From Verrucomicrobiota bacterium (GTDB taxonomy: Bacteria; Verrucomicrobiota; Verrucomicrobiia; Chthoniobacterales; Terrimicrobiaceae): a DNA stretch of 64,000 nt. This document shows, piece by piece, positions 25,752 to 34,263 of the stretch (the stretch's first letter is position 1; every line of letters starts with the position of its first letter). The stretch is taken from assembly GCA_017305195.1 (NCBI GenBank), contig JAFKMU010000042.1:62001-126000 (forward strand), written 5' to 3'. The notes under the pieces are model-generated. The model saw only the letters and a list, made by a program, of their open reading frames with translations. It did not search any database and was not told the origin of the DNA. The position numbers and the translations under genes are program-made.

Positions 25752-25781
25752 TAGACAATCCGCGTGACCGCATAGTATTAC
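25752..25781 (+). promoter_or_regulatory. Probable cydAB promoter
   Basis: TAGACA (25752-25757), 18-bp spacer, TATTAC (25776-25781). The expected transcript start is only about 3 nt before the cydA ATG at 25791, so the mRNA would be nearly leaderless. Confidence 0.4.
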
Positions 25782-25790
25782 GTCCTCATC

Positions 25791-27305
25791 ATGGACGCAG
25801 AGATACTCGCCAGGGTCCAGTTTGCCTTCACCGTAGCATTCCACTACATCTACCCCCCGCTGAGCATCGGCCTGGGTATCGTTCTTGTGGTGATGGAGGC
25901 CATCTGGCTCAAGACCGGCAATCCCCTCTACCACAACATGGCGCGCTTCTGGACGCGCGTCTTTGCCCTCACCTTCGCCATCGGCGTGGCCACGGGCATC
26001 GTGATGGAGTTCGAGTTTGGCACGAACTGGGCGACCTACTCGCGCTTCGTCGGTGATATCTTCGGCAGTGCGCTTGCCGCCGAGGGCATCTTCGCCTTCT
26101 TCCTGGAAAGCGGCTTCCTCGCCATCCTCCTCTTCGGCTGGAACAAGGTCGGGCCTAAGCTTCACTTCTTCGCCACCTGCATGGTGTGCTTCGGCGCGCA
26201 CTTCAGCGCCATCTGGATCGTCGTCGCCAACTCCTGGATGCAAACCCCCGCCGGGTACCATCTTGAGACCACCGTCAACGGCCAGGCCGTGCGCCTGCCT
26301 CCCGAGCATGTCCTCTCCGCCGCCGACCTCGGCACCGTCCGCGCCGTCATCGACGACTTCTGGGCCATGGTCTTCAACCCCTCCTCCGTCGACCGCCTCA
26401 TCCACGTCGTCCTCGGCGCCTGGATGGCCGGAGCCTTCCTCGTCATCAGCATCAGCGCATTTTACCTGCTCCGCAAACGCCACCTCGACTTTGCCAAGGC
26501 CTCGATGAAAGTCGGCCTCATCGTCGGCACCGTCGCCACGCTCCTCCAGATGCTCAGCGGCGACTTCACCGCCAAGGGCGTCCTCAAGAACCAGCCCGCC
26601 AAGTTCGCCGCCCTCGAGGGCGTCTACCAGACCGAGGCCCGCACCCCGATGACCGTCATCGGCTGGGTCGATCCCGTCAGCGAAACGGTCCAGGGCCTGA
26701 AAATCCCCGGTCTCCTGAGCTTCCTCAGCTACGAGGATGTGAATGCCACCGTCACCGGCCTGCACAACATCCCGAGCGACGATTTCCTCAAGGCCCGGTA
26801 TCCCAATGCCTCGCCCGAGGAGATTACAAAAATCCGCCGCTCCTACTGGCCGCCCGTGCCCGCGACCTTCCAGTTCTACCACATCATGATCAGCATTGGC
26901 GTCGCCCTGCTGGTGATCATCATCATCGCGCTCTTCATGCTCTGGAGCGGGCGGCTGTTCAAGACCGACAGCAAGCTCACCCGGGGCTTCCTCTGGGTGC
27001 TCGTCCTCAGCGTGCTGGGTCCGCAGATCGCGAATCAGGCCGGTTGGTTCACCGCCGAGATCGGCCGCCAGCCCTGGATCGTCTACGAGCTGCTCAAGAC
27101 CTCCGAGGCGCTGTCCAAGGTCGTCACGGCCAACCACATCCTGGCCTCGCTCATCATGTTCACCTTTGTCTACCTGCTGCTCTTCCTCGTCTTCATCTTC
27201 CTGCTGACGCGCAAGATCCAGCACGGCCCGGATCATCTCGAGGAGGATCTCGAGATGCCCGACAGCTGGAAGGCCATCATCCGCACCAAGGAGGCGAGGG
27301 CTTAA
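25791..27305 (+). CDS. cydA: Cytochrome bd ubiquinol oxidase subunit I
   Basis: 504 residues, nine predicted helices. The haem b595 His lies in AFHYIYPPLSIGLG, and the GRQPW motif (AGWFTAEIGRQPW) is intact. The extracytoplasmic Q-loop between helices six and seven is present and of moderate length. CydA oxidises quinol and reduces oxygen with haems b558, b595 and d, without pumping protons. It starts 49 bp after the caa3/bc operon, with its own likely promoter, and is followed 4 bp later by cydB. Confidence 0.97.
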   Translation: MDAEILARVQFAFTVAFHYIYPPLSIGLGIVLVVMEAIWLKTGNPLYHNMARFWTRVFALTFAIGVATGIVMEFEFGTNWATYSRFVGDIFGSALAAEGIFAFFLESGFLAILLFGWNKVGPKLHFFATCMVCFGAHFSAIWIVVANSWMQTPAGYHLETTVNGQAVRLPPEHVLSAADLGTVRAVIDDFWAMVFNPSSVDRLIHVVLGAWMAGAFLVISISAFYLLRKRHLDFAKASMKVGLIVGTVATLLQMLSGDFTAKGVLKNQPAKFAALEGVYQTEARTPMTVIGWVDPVSETVQGLKIPGLLSFLSYEDVNATVTGLHNIPSDDFLKARYPNASPEEITKIRRSYWPPVPATFQFYHIMISIGVALLVIIIIALFMLWSGRLFKTDSKLTRGFLWVLVLSVLGPQIANQAGWFTAEIGRQPWIVYELLKTSEALSKVVTANHILASLIMFTFVYLLLFLVFIFLLTRKIQHGPDHLEEDLEMPDSWKAIIRTKEARA

Positions 27306-27309
27306 CATT

Positions 27310-28326
27310 ATGGACCTGAACATCGTCTGGTACATCCTCGTCGGAGTCCTGCTCACGGGTTACGCCGTGCTCGATGGCTTCGATCTCGGCGTAGGTACGC
27401 TCCATCTCTTCGTCAAAAAGGACGAGCATCGCCGCCTCCTCCTGAACTCCATCGGCCCCGTATGGGATGGCAACGAAGTGTGGCTCGTCACCGGCGGCGG
27501 CGCGCTCTTTGCCGCCTTCCCCGAGGCTTACGCGACCGTCTTCTCCGGCCTGTACCTCGCCTTCATGCTCCTGCTCTGCGCGCTCATCTTCCGCGCGGTC
27601 GCGATCGAGTTTCGCAGCAAGGAGCCGTGGGGCTGGTGGCGCAAACTCTGGGACACCGCCTTCTCGCTGGGCAGCTTCGTTTCCGCCCTCCTTATCGGCG
27701 TCGCCATGGGCAACATGGTCATCGGCCTCCCGCTCACGCCGGATCACGAGTACGCGGGCACCTTCCTCAGCCTGCTCAATCCCTACGCCCTCGTCGTCGG
27801 CATCACCACCGTGCTCCTCTTTGTCATGCACGGCGCGATCTACCTCGCGATGAAAAACGACGGCGAACTCCACGACATCATCGTCGGCTGGATTCCCCGC
27901 CTCATCGGCTTTTTCATCACCGCCTACGTGGTGCTCAACATGCTCACCCTTGTCTACGTGCCGCATGTGCTGAAGACCGTGCAATCCCGCCCGTGGATCC
28001 TCGCCATCGTGCTCTTCGGCGTGCTCATCGTGATGAACATCCCGCGCGAGATTCACAAGGGCCGCCGCTTCAACGCCTTCCTCTCGTCCTGCCTCGGCAT
28101 GATCGCGATGATGGCCACCTTTGGCGCGACCTCGTTCCCGTACATGGTGTACTCCAACCCCAACCCGGAAAACAGCCTCACCATCTACAACGCCGCCTCG
28201 ACCGAGAAGACGCTCGGCATCATGCTCATCATCGCCCTCATCGGCGTGCCGATCGTGCTGGCCTACACCGCCTGCATCTACTGGATCTTCCGAGGCAAGA
28301 CCCGCCTCACTGGCCACAGCTACTAG
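27310..28326 (+). CDS. cydB: Cytochrome bd ubiquinol oxidase subunit II
   Basis: 338 residues with eight to nine helices. Typical segments are LTGYAVLDGFDLGVGTLH, NSIGPVWDGNEVWLVTGGG and EFRSKEPWGWWRKLWD. It pairs with CydA to form the bd oxidase, which has high oxygen affinity and resists nitric oxide and sulfide. A strong intrinsic terminator follows. No cydX or cydDC genes are visible beside it. Confidence 0.97.
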   Translation: MDLNIVWYILVGVLLTGYAVLDGFDLGVGTLHLFVKKDEHRRLLLNSIGPVWDGNEVWLVTGGGALFAAFPEAYATVFSGLYLAFMLLLCALIFRAVAIEFRSKEPWGWWRKLWDTAFSLGSFVSALLIGVAMGNMVIGLPLTPDHEYAGTFLSLLNPYALVVGITTVLLFVMHGAIYLAMKNDGELHDIIVGWIPRLIGFFITAYVVLNMLTLVYVPHVLKTVQSRPWILAIVLFGVLIVMNIPREIHKGRRFNAFLSSCLGMIAMMATFGATSFPYMVYSNPNPENSLTIYNAASTEKTLGIMLIIALIGVPIVLAYTACIYWIFRGKTRLTGHSY

Positions 28327-28347
28327 GCGGTTCCCTCTCTCTCAATC

Positions 28348-28385
28348 GGCGGCTCCGGCAGCGAATGCCCGAGCCGCCTTTTTTT
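28348..28385 (+). terminator. Rho-independent terminator of cydAB
   Basis: Stem GGCGGCTC (28348-28355) and GAGCCGCC (28371-28378) with a 15-nt loop, followed by seven T residues. It is the clearest intrinsic terminator in the window. Confidence 0.85.
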
Positions 28386-28389
28386 GTTA

Positions 28390-28526
28390 GAGCGGCTTTA
28401 AAAAACAGGCAGCCAGGGATCGGTGGGCGCGATGCGGCTGTATGGATACATACTGCCCGAGCGACCGACGCTTCAGGGCGGCCCTCGCCACCGCCGAGCA
28501 GCGGCTACAGATTTTTTAAGCAGCTC
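28390..28526. repeat. Dispersed structured repeat, copy 1
   Basis: Arms at 28390-28405 and 28512-28526 are complementary with one mismatch and one bulge. The core at 28436-28513 aligns without gaps to 49298-49375 (68 of 78 identical). Internal stems include TGTAT-gg-ATACA and CCG...CGG. The left end begins just after the cydB terminator; the right end reaches the stop codon of the convergent radical SAM gene. It could be a MITE-like element or a structured RNA. Confidence 0.7.
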
Positions 28527-30010
28527 TATTCCCGGGCCGCCAGCGCGCTGACCCGGAAGTGAAACCCGAAGACGGAGAGCGTGATCGCCTGCGGGAGCAG
28601 GTCGGGGCGATTGAACATCGTCCAGACCATCAGCCGCCAGAAATGCACCCGCTCCGGGCCGAGAATGCCCAGGGAATAAAACGCGCGAAAGGCCGCCGCG
28701 ATGTGCCGCGACTCCAGCCGCTCGCGGATTTCCGGCGCACGGTATTCCCGCAGGAAGGTCGTGACACGCCGGTAGTAATTTCCCGGTGAGTAAATCGTCT
28801 CGACGATCCGCCGATAGCCGTCGCGTAGCGTCGGCCAGTCCATCGTGGTCTTGATGTTCGTCGTTCCGTCGCCATTGTCGCCCGTGATCTCGCCGAGGAG
28901 GCGCTGGGATTCCTGCAGGCGCTTGTACAGCCGCGTGCCCGGAATGGCCTGCAAAAGCCCGACCATCGCCACGACGATGCCGCTTTTCTGGATGAAATCG
29001 ATCTGGCGCTGAAAAATCGTGGGCGTGTCGTTGTCGAAGCCCACGATGAAACCCGCCTGCACCTCCAGCCCGGCGCGTTGAATGCGCTTCACGTCGCTGA
29101 TCAGGTCGCGGCTCGTGTTCTGCTTCTTGTTGCACTCCTCCAGCGCCTCCGGATTCGGCGTCTCGATGCCGATGAAGACGGATTCAAAGCCCGCCTGCCG
29201 CATCTTTTCCATCAGCGGCACGTCATCGGCGATATTGATCGACGCCTCGGTGTAAAATGGCATACCGCCGCCGTTCTTCTGCCATTCGATCAAGGCGGGC
29301 AGCAGTTCGCGGGAGAGGTGGCTCTTGTTGCCAATGAGGTTGTCATCGACGAAGAACACCTTGCCGCGCCAGCCGAGGCGGCGCAGCAGGTTCAACTCCT
29401 CGATCACCTGCCCGGGAGACTTCGTGCGCGGGCGATGCCCGAAGAGCGCTGTGACATTGCAAAACTCGCACTGGAACGGACACCCCCGCGAGTATTGCAG
29501 GCTCATCGAGGCGTATTTCTTCAGGTCGGCCAGCTCCCACATCGGCACCGGCGTGGTGCGGATATCGGCGAATTCGCCATTCGCGCTGTAAAGCCGCTGC
29601 GGCGTGCCGTTTTCCAGATCGGCCAGGAAGCGCGGCAGCGTGATCTCCGCCTCGTCGAGAATCAGATGATCCACCTCGGGAAAGCTCTCCGACTCCGTGC
29701 TGAAAAGCGGGCCGCCCGCCACGACCTTCAGCCCCGCCGCCTTGCAGCGGGCGATCAACTGGCGCGAGGAACTGCGCTGCACCGTCATCCCGCTGATCAG
29801 CGCGTAATCCGCCCACTCCAGATCGGACTCCCGCAGGTCCGCGACATTCAGGTCGATCATCCGCTTCCCCCAGTGGGAAGGGAGCAGGGAAGCCACCGTG
29901 AGGAGGCCGAGGGGAGGAAACGCGGATTTCCTCGAGACAAACTTCAAAGCGTGGCGAAAACTCCAGAACGTGTCCGGGATTTCAGGATAAAGGAGAAGGA
30001 CGTTAGGCAT
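28526..30010 (-). CDS. B12-binding domain radical SAM protein (DUF4070 type)
   Basis: 494 residues from ATG 30010. Residues 1-140 resemble a cobalamin-binding Rossmann domain (VLLLYPEIPDTFWSF, PLGLLTVASLLP, VVAGGPLF). The radical SAM core has CPFQCEFC (CxxxCxxC) near 185, GYxGxC-like ETPNPEALEECNK, and VGFDNDTP. The C-terminal third matches DUF4070-type tails. Relatives methylate or rearrange lipids and antibiotics using methylcobalamin; the substrate here is unknown. It is isolated, convergent with cydB. Confidence 0.9.
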   Translation of the reverse strand: MPNVLLLYPEIPDTFWSFRHALKFVSRKSAFPPLGLLTVASLLPSHWGKRMIDLNVADLRESDLEWADYALISGMTVQRSSSRQLIARCKAAGLKVVAGGPLFSTESESFPEVDHLILDEAEITLPRFLADLENGTPQRLYSANGEFADIRTTPVPMWELADLKKYASMSLQYSRGCPFQCEFCNVTALFGHRPRTKSPGQVIEELNLLRRLGWRGKVFFVDDNLIGNKSHLSRELLPALIEWQKNGGGMPFYTEASINIADDVPLMEKMRQAGFESVFIGIETPNPEALEECNKKQNTSRDLISDVKRIQRAGLEVQAGFIVGFDNDTPTIFQRQIDFIQKSGIVVAMVGLLQAIPGTRLYKRLQESQRLLGEITGDNGDGTTNIKTTMDWPTLRDGYRRIVETIYSPGNYYRRVTTFLREYRAPEIRERLESRHIAAAFRAFYSLGILGPERVHFWRLMVWTMFNRPDLLPQAITLSVFGFHFRVSALAARE

Positions 30011-30379
30011 CGCAAAATGCCCTTTGGCATCGTCACCCCATTCTAGAAATGGGCCAAAAGGACGCAAAGCAATTCCCCGGAATCCCCCTCCCGGCGAAAG
30101 AAAAAAACACCCACCGCTCCTGTATTTATCAGCCTCAACGACCCAACACCCCCATAGCCCACCATGGCCCCAGATTCCCGTATCTCGCAAAAATTGCTAT
30201 CCGACTCCTGGCGGCGGTGGTGCTCGTGAATGACCGCCCCCGCTCTCTGGAGCCGATCTCGATTCCGTCGCTGGTTGGCGCAAGGGGCTTGGGAATCATG
30301 CGCCTCAGGCAGACTTCATCCTTTTTGCATTGCAATTAGCCATGCCCTGAATGACCGTTCCTCTGGAAGCTCCATCCGG
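30011..30379. other. Intergenic region upstream of the nucleotidyltransferase module
   Basis: About 370 bp, less GC-rich towards the right. I see a short hairpin GGCAT-cgcaaa-ATGCC at 30006-30021 over the radical SAM start. I see no terminator, RNA gene or convincing reading frame. The longer frame from 30230 is read here only from the ATG at 30380. Confidence 0.4.
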
Positions 30380-30634
30380 ATGAAAGCGAAAAAGGCCAGA
30401 TATCATTCCGATTCCCAAGAGCGGACGACGTTGGCGTCCGAGTGGAGTTCCATGCTCGAACCTGAGCGCCAGATGAGGATTCGCCTCTCGTCTCTTCCTC
30501 CAGAGGTCGCTCAACTGGAAGCGTCCTGCTTTCCGGCAACCATACCTTTTGCCACATTGAAACGGCGCAATGACGCTTATCCGGAACGAATCATTGCACA
30601 ATTCGAACAAGAGCTCGCTACGGCGACTCGATGA
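30380..30634 (+). CDS. Small hypothetical protein preceding a nucleotidyltransferase
   Basis: 84 residues, not recognised. It is hydrophilic and charged, rich in Arg, Glu, Ser and Ala, with no membrane segment and no clear helix-turn-helix. It overlaps the downstream nucleotidyltransferase-fold gene by 65 bp in another frame, which suggests translational coupling as in toxin-antitoxin or abortive-infection pairs. Codon and base use are less GC-biased than in the neighbours. The start at 30380 is chosen to remove a low-quality N-terminal extension. It may be spurious, since only the overlap supports it. Confidence 0.4.
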   Translation: MKAKKARYHSDSQERTTLASEWSSMLEPERQMRIRLSSLPPEVAQLEASCFPATIPFATLKRRNDAYPERIIAQFEQELATATR

Positions 30635-31394
30635 GTTCCATCCGGTCTTAAAAGCAGTCTTTCAGGATGAACCTCGGGCTATCCTGATCGGCGGTCAGGC
30701 ATGCAATTTCTACTCTTCGCTGTATTCCCGCGATAACGAAGAGCTGTCTCTGTTTCTGCCTTTCACGAGTCACGATATTGACATATTTACCCCAGACGAC
30801 AGGGCTCCGGAAACGATTGCGAAACACTTCCACGCAAGCCTCCATAAGGCTCCTCGAAGAAACCCTTCCCCTGTCCGATCGGCGCTCACGCTCTCAACAG
30901 CGAGAGAGGGAGAACTTTTTGTCCAGTTCATGAAGGGGTCTTATGGAATAAAGGACAGTGAAATCGTGGAGGCAGCTCTGGAATTTGAGGTTTTCGATCA
31001 GACAATTATCCGAGTCATCCACCCGGTTTACCTCCTGCAATCGAAGCTGCATTGCTTGAGGGGACTCGACCAGAAAGACCGCCAGGATAAAAAACATGTG
31101 AACATGGCGATATGCTTCTGCGCCTGCTTCGTGCATGAGCTGATCGCGGAAGGTGATAATGGCAGAGCCGCCCTGACTGCTTGTCAGCATATTCTCCAAA
31201 TCGCAACCTCGGATGACGGCCTCGCTGCATATCATCGGGAAAGCATTCGCCCGGAGCTCGCGATTCCCTTTGAAGCCATTCGGGATGCGCCTCAAGACAA
31301 ACTCAAGAGCTTCGTCGCCCATAATCTTGATCGATCCCTTGAGCGCCTAAACGCCAGGCGCATAAGCTCGGAAAAGCGAACTGGCCGTCAATAA
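30570..31394 (+). CDS. Nucleotidyltransferase-fold protein (AbiEii-like)
   Basis: 274 residues. The N-terminus has the minimal nucleotidyltransferase pattern: ILIGGQACNFYSS (glycine pair after a beta strand), then SHDIDIFT with the paired Asp metal ligands. A 17-residue insert lies between these motifs. The helical C-terminal half has IHPVYLLQSKLHCLRG, similar to the LqaKihAlr region of AbiEii/AbiGii-type proteins. Such proteins can nucleotidylate tRNAs or proteins and serve as toxins, but some are plain enzymes. Lower GC than its surroundings suggests horizontal acquisition. No partner antitoxin is certain. Confidence 0.65.
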   Translation: MTLIRNESLHNSNKSSLRRLDEFHPVLKAVFQDEPRAILIGGQACNFYSSLYSRDNEELSLFLPFTSHDIDIFTPDDRAPETIAKHFHASLHKAPRRNPSPVRSALTLSTAREGELFVQFMKGSYGIKDSEIVEAALEFEVFDQTIIRVIHPVYLLQSKLHCLRGLDQKDRQDKKHVNMAICFCACFVHELIAEGDNGRAALTACQHILQIATSDDGLAAYHRESIRPELAIPFEAIRDAPQDKLKSFVAHNLDRSLERLNARRISSEKRTGRQ

Positions 31395-31466
31395 TTCATC
31401 AATCACTGACTCCCCATCCAACAGCACGCTTTCCCCGCCCCCGGTCTGTGCGGCATAGTTCCTTGC

Positions 31467-31964
31467 ATGTCATCCAGCGGCACATATCATCGCGCCCCAT
31501 GGAGCCGCATGCTGGTCGTGCTCTCCATCGTCTGCACCGTCGTCACCCTGAGCCTGGCTCTGCTCCTGGCCACGGGCGGACTCGCGCGGCAGCCCATCCT
31601 TTCCCTCATCCTCGTCGCTTTCACCATCGGCTGTATCCCCTTTGCCGTGCGCGGTTACACCATCGACGGGCGCACGCTCTTCATCCATCGCATCGGATGG
31701 AAAACCCGCATCCCGCTCGACGACCTGCAATCCGTCGTGGCCGACTCCTCCCTCATCGCCGACAGCTACCGCCTTTTTGGCAATGGCGGCTTCTATTCCT
31801 TCACCGGCACGTTCAGCTCGCCGAAACTCGGCCGCTACCGCGCCTACTTCACCGACAGCAGCAAGGCCGTCGTATTGACATTCCCAAAACGAAAGATCGT
31901 CGTCTCCCCCGACCGCCCCGGCGAATTCGCCGCCGCGCTGGGCCGGGTGATTGTAGAGTCATAA
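31467..31964 (+). CDS. PH-like domain membrane protein
   Basis: 165 residues. Two hydrophobic helices (about 15-36 and 42-60) are followed by a cytosolic domain that looks like a bacterial pleckstrin-homology (bPH/DUF304-like) fold. Its strands include GYTIDGRTLFIHRIGWKTRIPL, DLQSVVAD, and a late VVLTFPKRKIVVSPDRPGEF. The last segment (PxxPxxF-like) is characteristic of this group. Function unknown. It is convergent with the carbonic anhydrase gene. Confidence 0.7.
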   Translation: MSSSGTYHRAPWSRMLVVLSIVCTVVTLSLALLLATGGLARQPILSLILVAFTIGCIPFAVRGYTIDGRTLFIHRIGWKTRIPLDDLQSVVADSSLIADSYRLFGNGGFYSFTGTFSSPKLGRYRAYFTDSSKAVVLTFPKRKIVVSPDRPGEFAAALGRVIVES

Positions 31965-31985
31965 GTTCCGAACGCAGCCGACCTA

Positions 31986-32023
31986 CGACGCCGCCCATCC
32001 CCTCGCCCCTGAAAGCGGCGTCG
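31986..32023. terminator. Possible bidirectional terminator
   Basis: Perfect 8-bp stem CGACGCCG (31986-31993) and CGGCGTCG (32016-32023) with a 22-nt loop, in the gap between convergent genes. No T-tract on either side, so termination is only suggested by position. Confidence 0.35.
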
Positions 32024-32042
32024 GAATCGTTGATGCGTCTCC

Positions 32043-32657
32043 TCAGGCCTGCGGGGGCAGGGCGGGAGGGAGCGTGGGTTTGAAGCCGAGATCGTTGATG
32101 AGGCCGTTGTTCAGGCGGTAGCACCAGGCGTGAATGCTGAGCTTCTGGCCGCGCCGGATGGCGTTTTGCACGATGGTGGTTTCCTCCACGTGGCGCGCCT
32201 GGTCGACGGCGTTCAGTTCGCAAAGCAGGTCTTCCTTTTCCACCTCGTCGAGCCCGGTGAAACGCTCGGGCTGGCGGCGATAGATCGAGCGCACGTGGCG
32301 GAGCCAGTTGTCGATGAGGCCAAACTCCTGGTCGAGCAGTGCCGCGCGCACGCCGCCGCAGCCGTAGTGACCCACCACCATCACATGCTCAACCTTGAGC
32401 ACGTCGACGGCGTACTGGAGCACCGAGAGGCAGTTGAAATCGGTGTGGTTGACGAGGTTCGCCACATTGCGATGCACGAAAACCTCACCCGGCTTGAGAC
32501 CGAGAATTTCATTGGCTGGCACGCGACTGTCGGAGCACCCGATCCACAAATACTTCGGGTTTTGCACGTCGATCAGTTTGGAGAAGAAATCCGACTCCTC
32601 CTCGATCATCTGAGCTGCCCAACGACGATTCTGTTCAAAGAGAATTTCGATGCTCAT
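32043..32657 (-). CDS. can: Beta-class carbonic anhydrase
   Basis: 204 residues. The zinc ligands and catalytic dyad are visible: Cys41, Asp43 and Arg45 in CSDSR, then His and Cys in GHYGCGG. The HRNVANLV segment is also typical. The enzyme interconverts CO2 and bicarbonate, supplying bicarbonate for carboxylases at low CO2. It is a single gene with convergent and same-strand neighbours that show no shared pathway. Confidence 0.96.
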   Translation of the reverse strand: MSIEILFEQNRRWAAQMIEEESDFFSKLIDVQNPKYLWIGCSDSRVPANEILGLKPGEVFVHRNVANLVNHTDFNCLSVLQYAVDVLKVEHVMVVGHYGCGGVRAALLDQEFGLIDNWLRHVRSIYRRQPERFTGLDEVEKEDLLCELNAVDQARHVEETTIVQNAIRRGQKLSIHAWCYRLNNGLINDLGFKPTLPPALPPQA

Positions 32658-32732
32658 GCGCGGCAGTAACTAATCGGCTTTTCGCCAACAGTCCCGCACT
32701 TTCTCACCCGAATTTAGCCTCGGGGAATACCC

Positions 32733-33878
32733 CTATGGTGTTGCGATGACCTCCCGGTACATCGCTTCAATGGCCGCGACCTGCCGGGCAGGCGAAAATC
32801 GCTCGTGGATCGTTTGCGAGGCGTGCCGGGAAAGCTCCTCATACAGCGCCGGATCGCCCGCCACACGCACCATGGCCTGCGCGAGCCCTGAATGGTCTCC
32901 CTCGTCGACGAGCAGGCCTTCCCTCCCCTCGGTAACCACCTCCGGGATGCCGCCGTGGCGGGTAGCGAAAACCGGCAGCCCGATCGCCATGGCCTCCAGC
33001 ATCGCATTGGGCACGCCCTCCACGTCGCCGCCCGCTGTTTCGCTGGGCTGGAGAAAAAAGTGCGACCCGGCGAAAAGCCCATGCAACGACTCCTGATCCA
33101 GAAACCCGGCAAACTCGACGCGGTCCTCGACATTCAGCTCGCTGGCCAGGGCCCGCAGCTCATTCTCCAGCGGCCCCTCCCCGGCAATCGTCAGGGTGGA
33201 AAAAGGATGCACTCGCGTGAACTCGGCAAAGGCCCGCAGCGTGGTGGGAATGCCCTTTTTGCGCACCAGCCGCGCCGCCTGCACCAGCCGCCACGTGCCA
33301 TCGGCGGGCGGATGCGGTCGCACGATCCCCGCAAACTCCGGCACGATCGTGCGCATGATGCGCAGCTTGTCTTGCGGGCAGCCGAGCTTGTGCACGGCTC
33401 GGGCCAGTTGCTCGCTCCGGCAGGGCACGAAGGCCGCCCGGTCAAAAATCTCCCCCAGCGTGTCGGTGTACTCCGGCGACGCCATCGACCCCGCCACGTC
33501 CGAGCCGTGAAAGGAAACGACGAAGGGAATCTCCAGCTTGCGAAAGAGCGGCATCATGTGCACCGCCACGTTCCCAAAGAAGACGTGGAGCAGCTCGCAC
33601 TGATGACGCTCCAGTGCCGCGCAAAACGCCTGCACCTCGCCGGGCGAAATCTGCCAGGGTCGCCCCGTGCGCTTTTCAAAAAACCGCCCGAGAAACCGGA
33701 ACGAGGAACGGGGAATCACCTCGACCGTCTCGGCCACCCAGTCGCCCTCCAGCTTCTGGGTCAGCACGACGGGGTGAAATTCCCGCAAACCGGTGACGTG
33801 CCGGTAAATGTGGAGCATCTCCGGCTTCAGGAAGGTCGCGCAAAAAAGCCCGACCCCCGGCCGTTTACCACTCGACAC
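32733..33878 (-). CDS. Glycosyltransferase family 4 protein
   Basis: 381 residues with a GT-B fold layout. The N-terminal domain carries VVSFHGSDVAG; the C-terminal GT4 donor domain has LVQAARLVRKKGI, LTIAGEGPLENEL, HFFLQPSETAGGDVEGVPNAMLEAMAIGLPVFATRHGGIPEVV (E-x7-E-like motif within) and a final helical cap. Such enzymes build exopolysaccharide or LPS sugars from nucleotide-activated donors; the specific sugar is not readable. The start overlaps the end of the upstream small secreted protein by 14 bp. Confidence 0.9.
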   Translation of the reverse strand: MSSGKRPGVGLFCATFLKPEMLHIYRHVTGLREFHPVVLTQKLEGDWVAETVEVIPRSSFRFLGRFFEKRTGRPWQISPGEVQAFCAALERHQCELLHVFFGNVAVHMMPLFRKLEIPFVVSFHGSDVAGSMASPEYTDTLGEIFDRAAFVPCRSEQLARAVHKLGCPQDKLRIMRTIVPEFAGIVRPHPPADGTWRLVQAARLVRKKGIPTTLRAFAEFTRVHPFSTLTIAGEGPLENELRALASELNVEDRVEFAGFLDQESLHGLFAGSHFFLQPSETAGGDVEGVPNAMLEAMAIGLPVFATRHGGIPEVVTEGREGLLVDEGDHSGLAQAMVRVAGDPALYEELSRHASQTIHERFSPARQVAAIEAMYREVIATP

Positions 33879-34164
33879 CTGCGACGACCACTCCTGTGGA
33901 ATGATAAGGCGTGCCCGGTCCGAAGTCCTTGGAAACGAACTTCTGGCCCGACCCGTACTTCGCCGGAGCAGCTGGATTGATCAGCTGCCAGGGCTTCTTG
34001 GTGTTGAAAATATCGGCAACGATGCCTTCGATGGACGGACCCTGCTGGATCACGATCGTCTGGGTCTGGTATCGGGCATCCCGGGGCTTCTCCGCGGAAA
34101 AGTCCTGAGCCACCAGCGGCGCAAGCGAGGCCGCCAGGAACAGCGATGTGAGAATCTTGCGCAT
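33865..34164 (-). CDS. Small secreted hypothetical protein
   Basis: 99 residues. A classical signal peptide (MRKILTSLFLAASLAPLVAQ) is followed by a mature region of about 79 residues with no cysteines and no recognised domain. The segment IEGIVADIFNTKKPWQLINPAAPAK is the best-ordered part. It is upstream of and overlaps the glycosyltransferase gene, so the two are probably co-transcribed; a shared envelope role is only a guess. Confidence 0.65.
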   Translation of the reverse strand: MRKILTSLFLAASLAPLVAQDFSAEKPRDARYQTQTIVIQQGPSIEGIVADIFNTKKPWQLINPAAPAKYGSGQKFVSKDFGPGTPYHSTGVVVAGVEW

Positions 34165-34263
34165 ATTTTTACTCTAGTATCGTATCCCGCGCCCCGCAAG
34201 ACCGCAGAATCCCGAGCAGCCCATCGGTGAGATCCCGTACACCAAGACAAAATCGGGACAACG

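Noticed and set aside
28438..28520. Conserved peptide encoded by both copies of the dispersed repeat
   Set aside because: Both copies can be translated to a similar Ser/Pro-rich peptide, but they lie outside gene starts, have no initiation context and differ at non-synonymous positions; nucleotide-level structure explains the conservation better.
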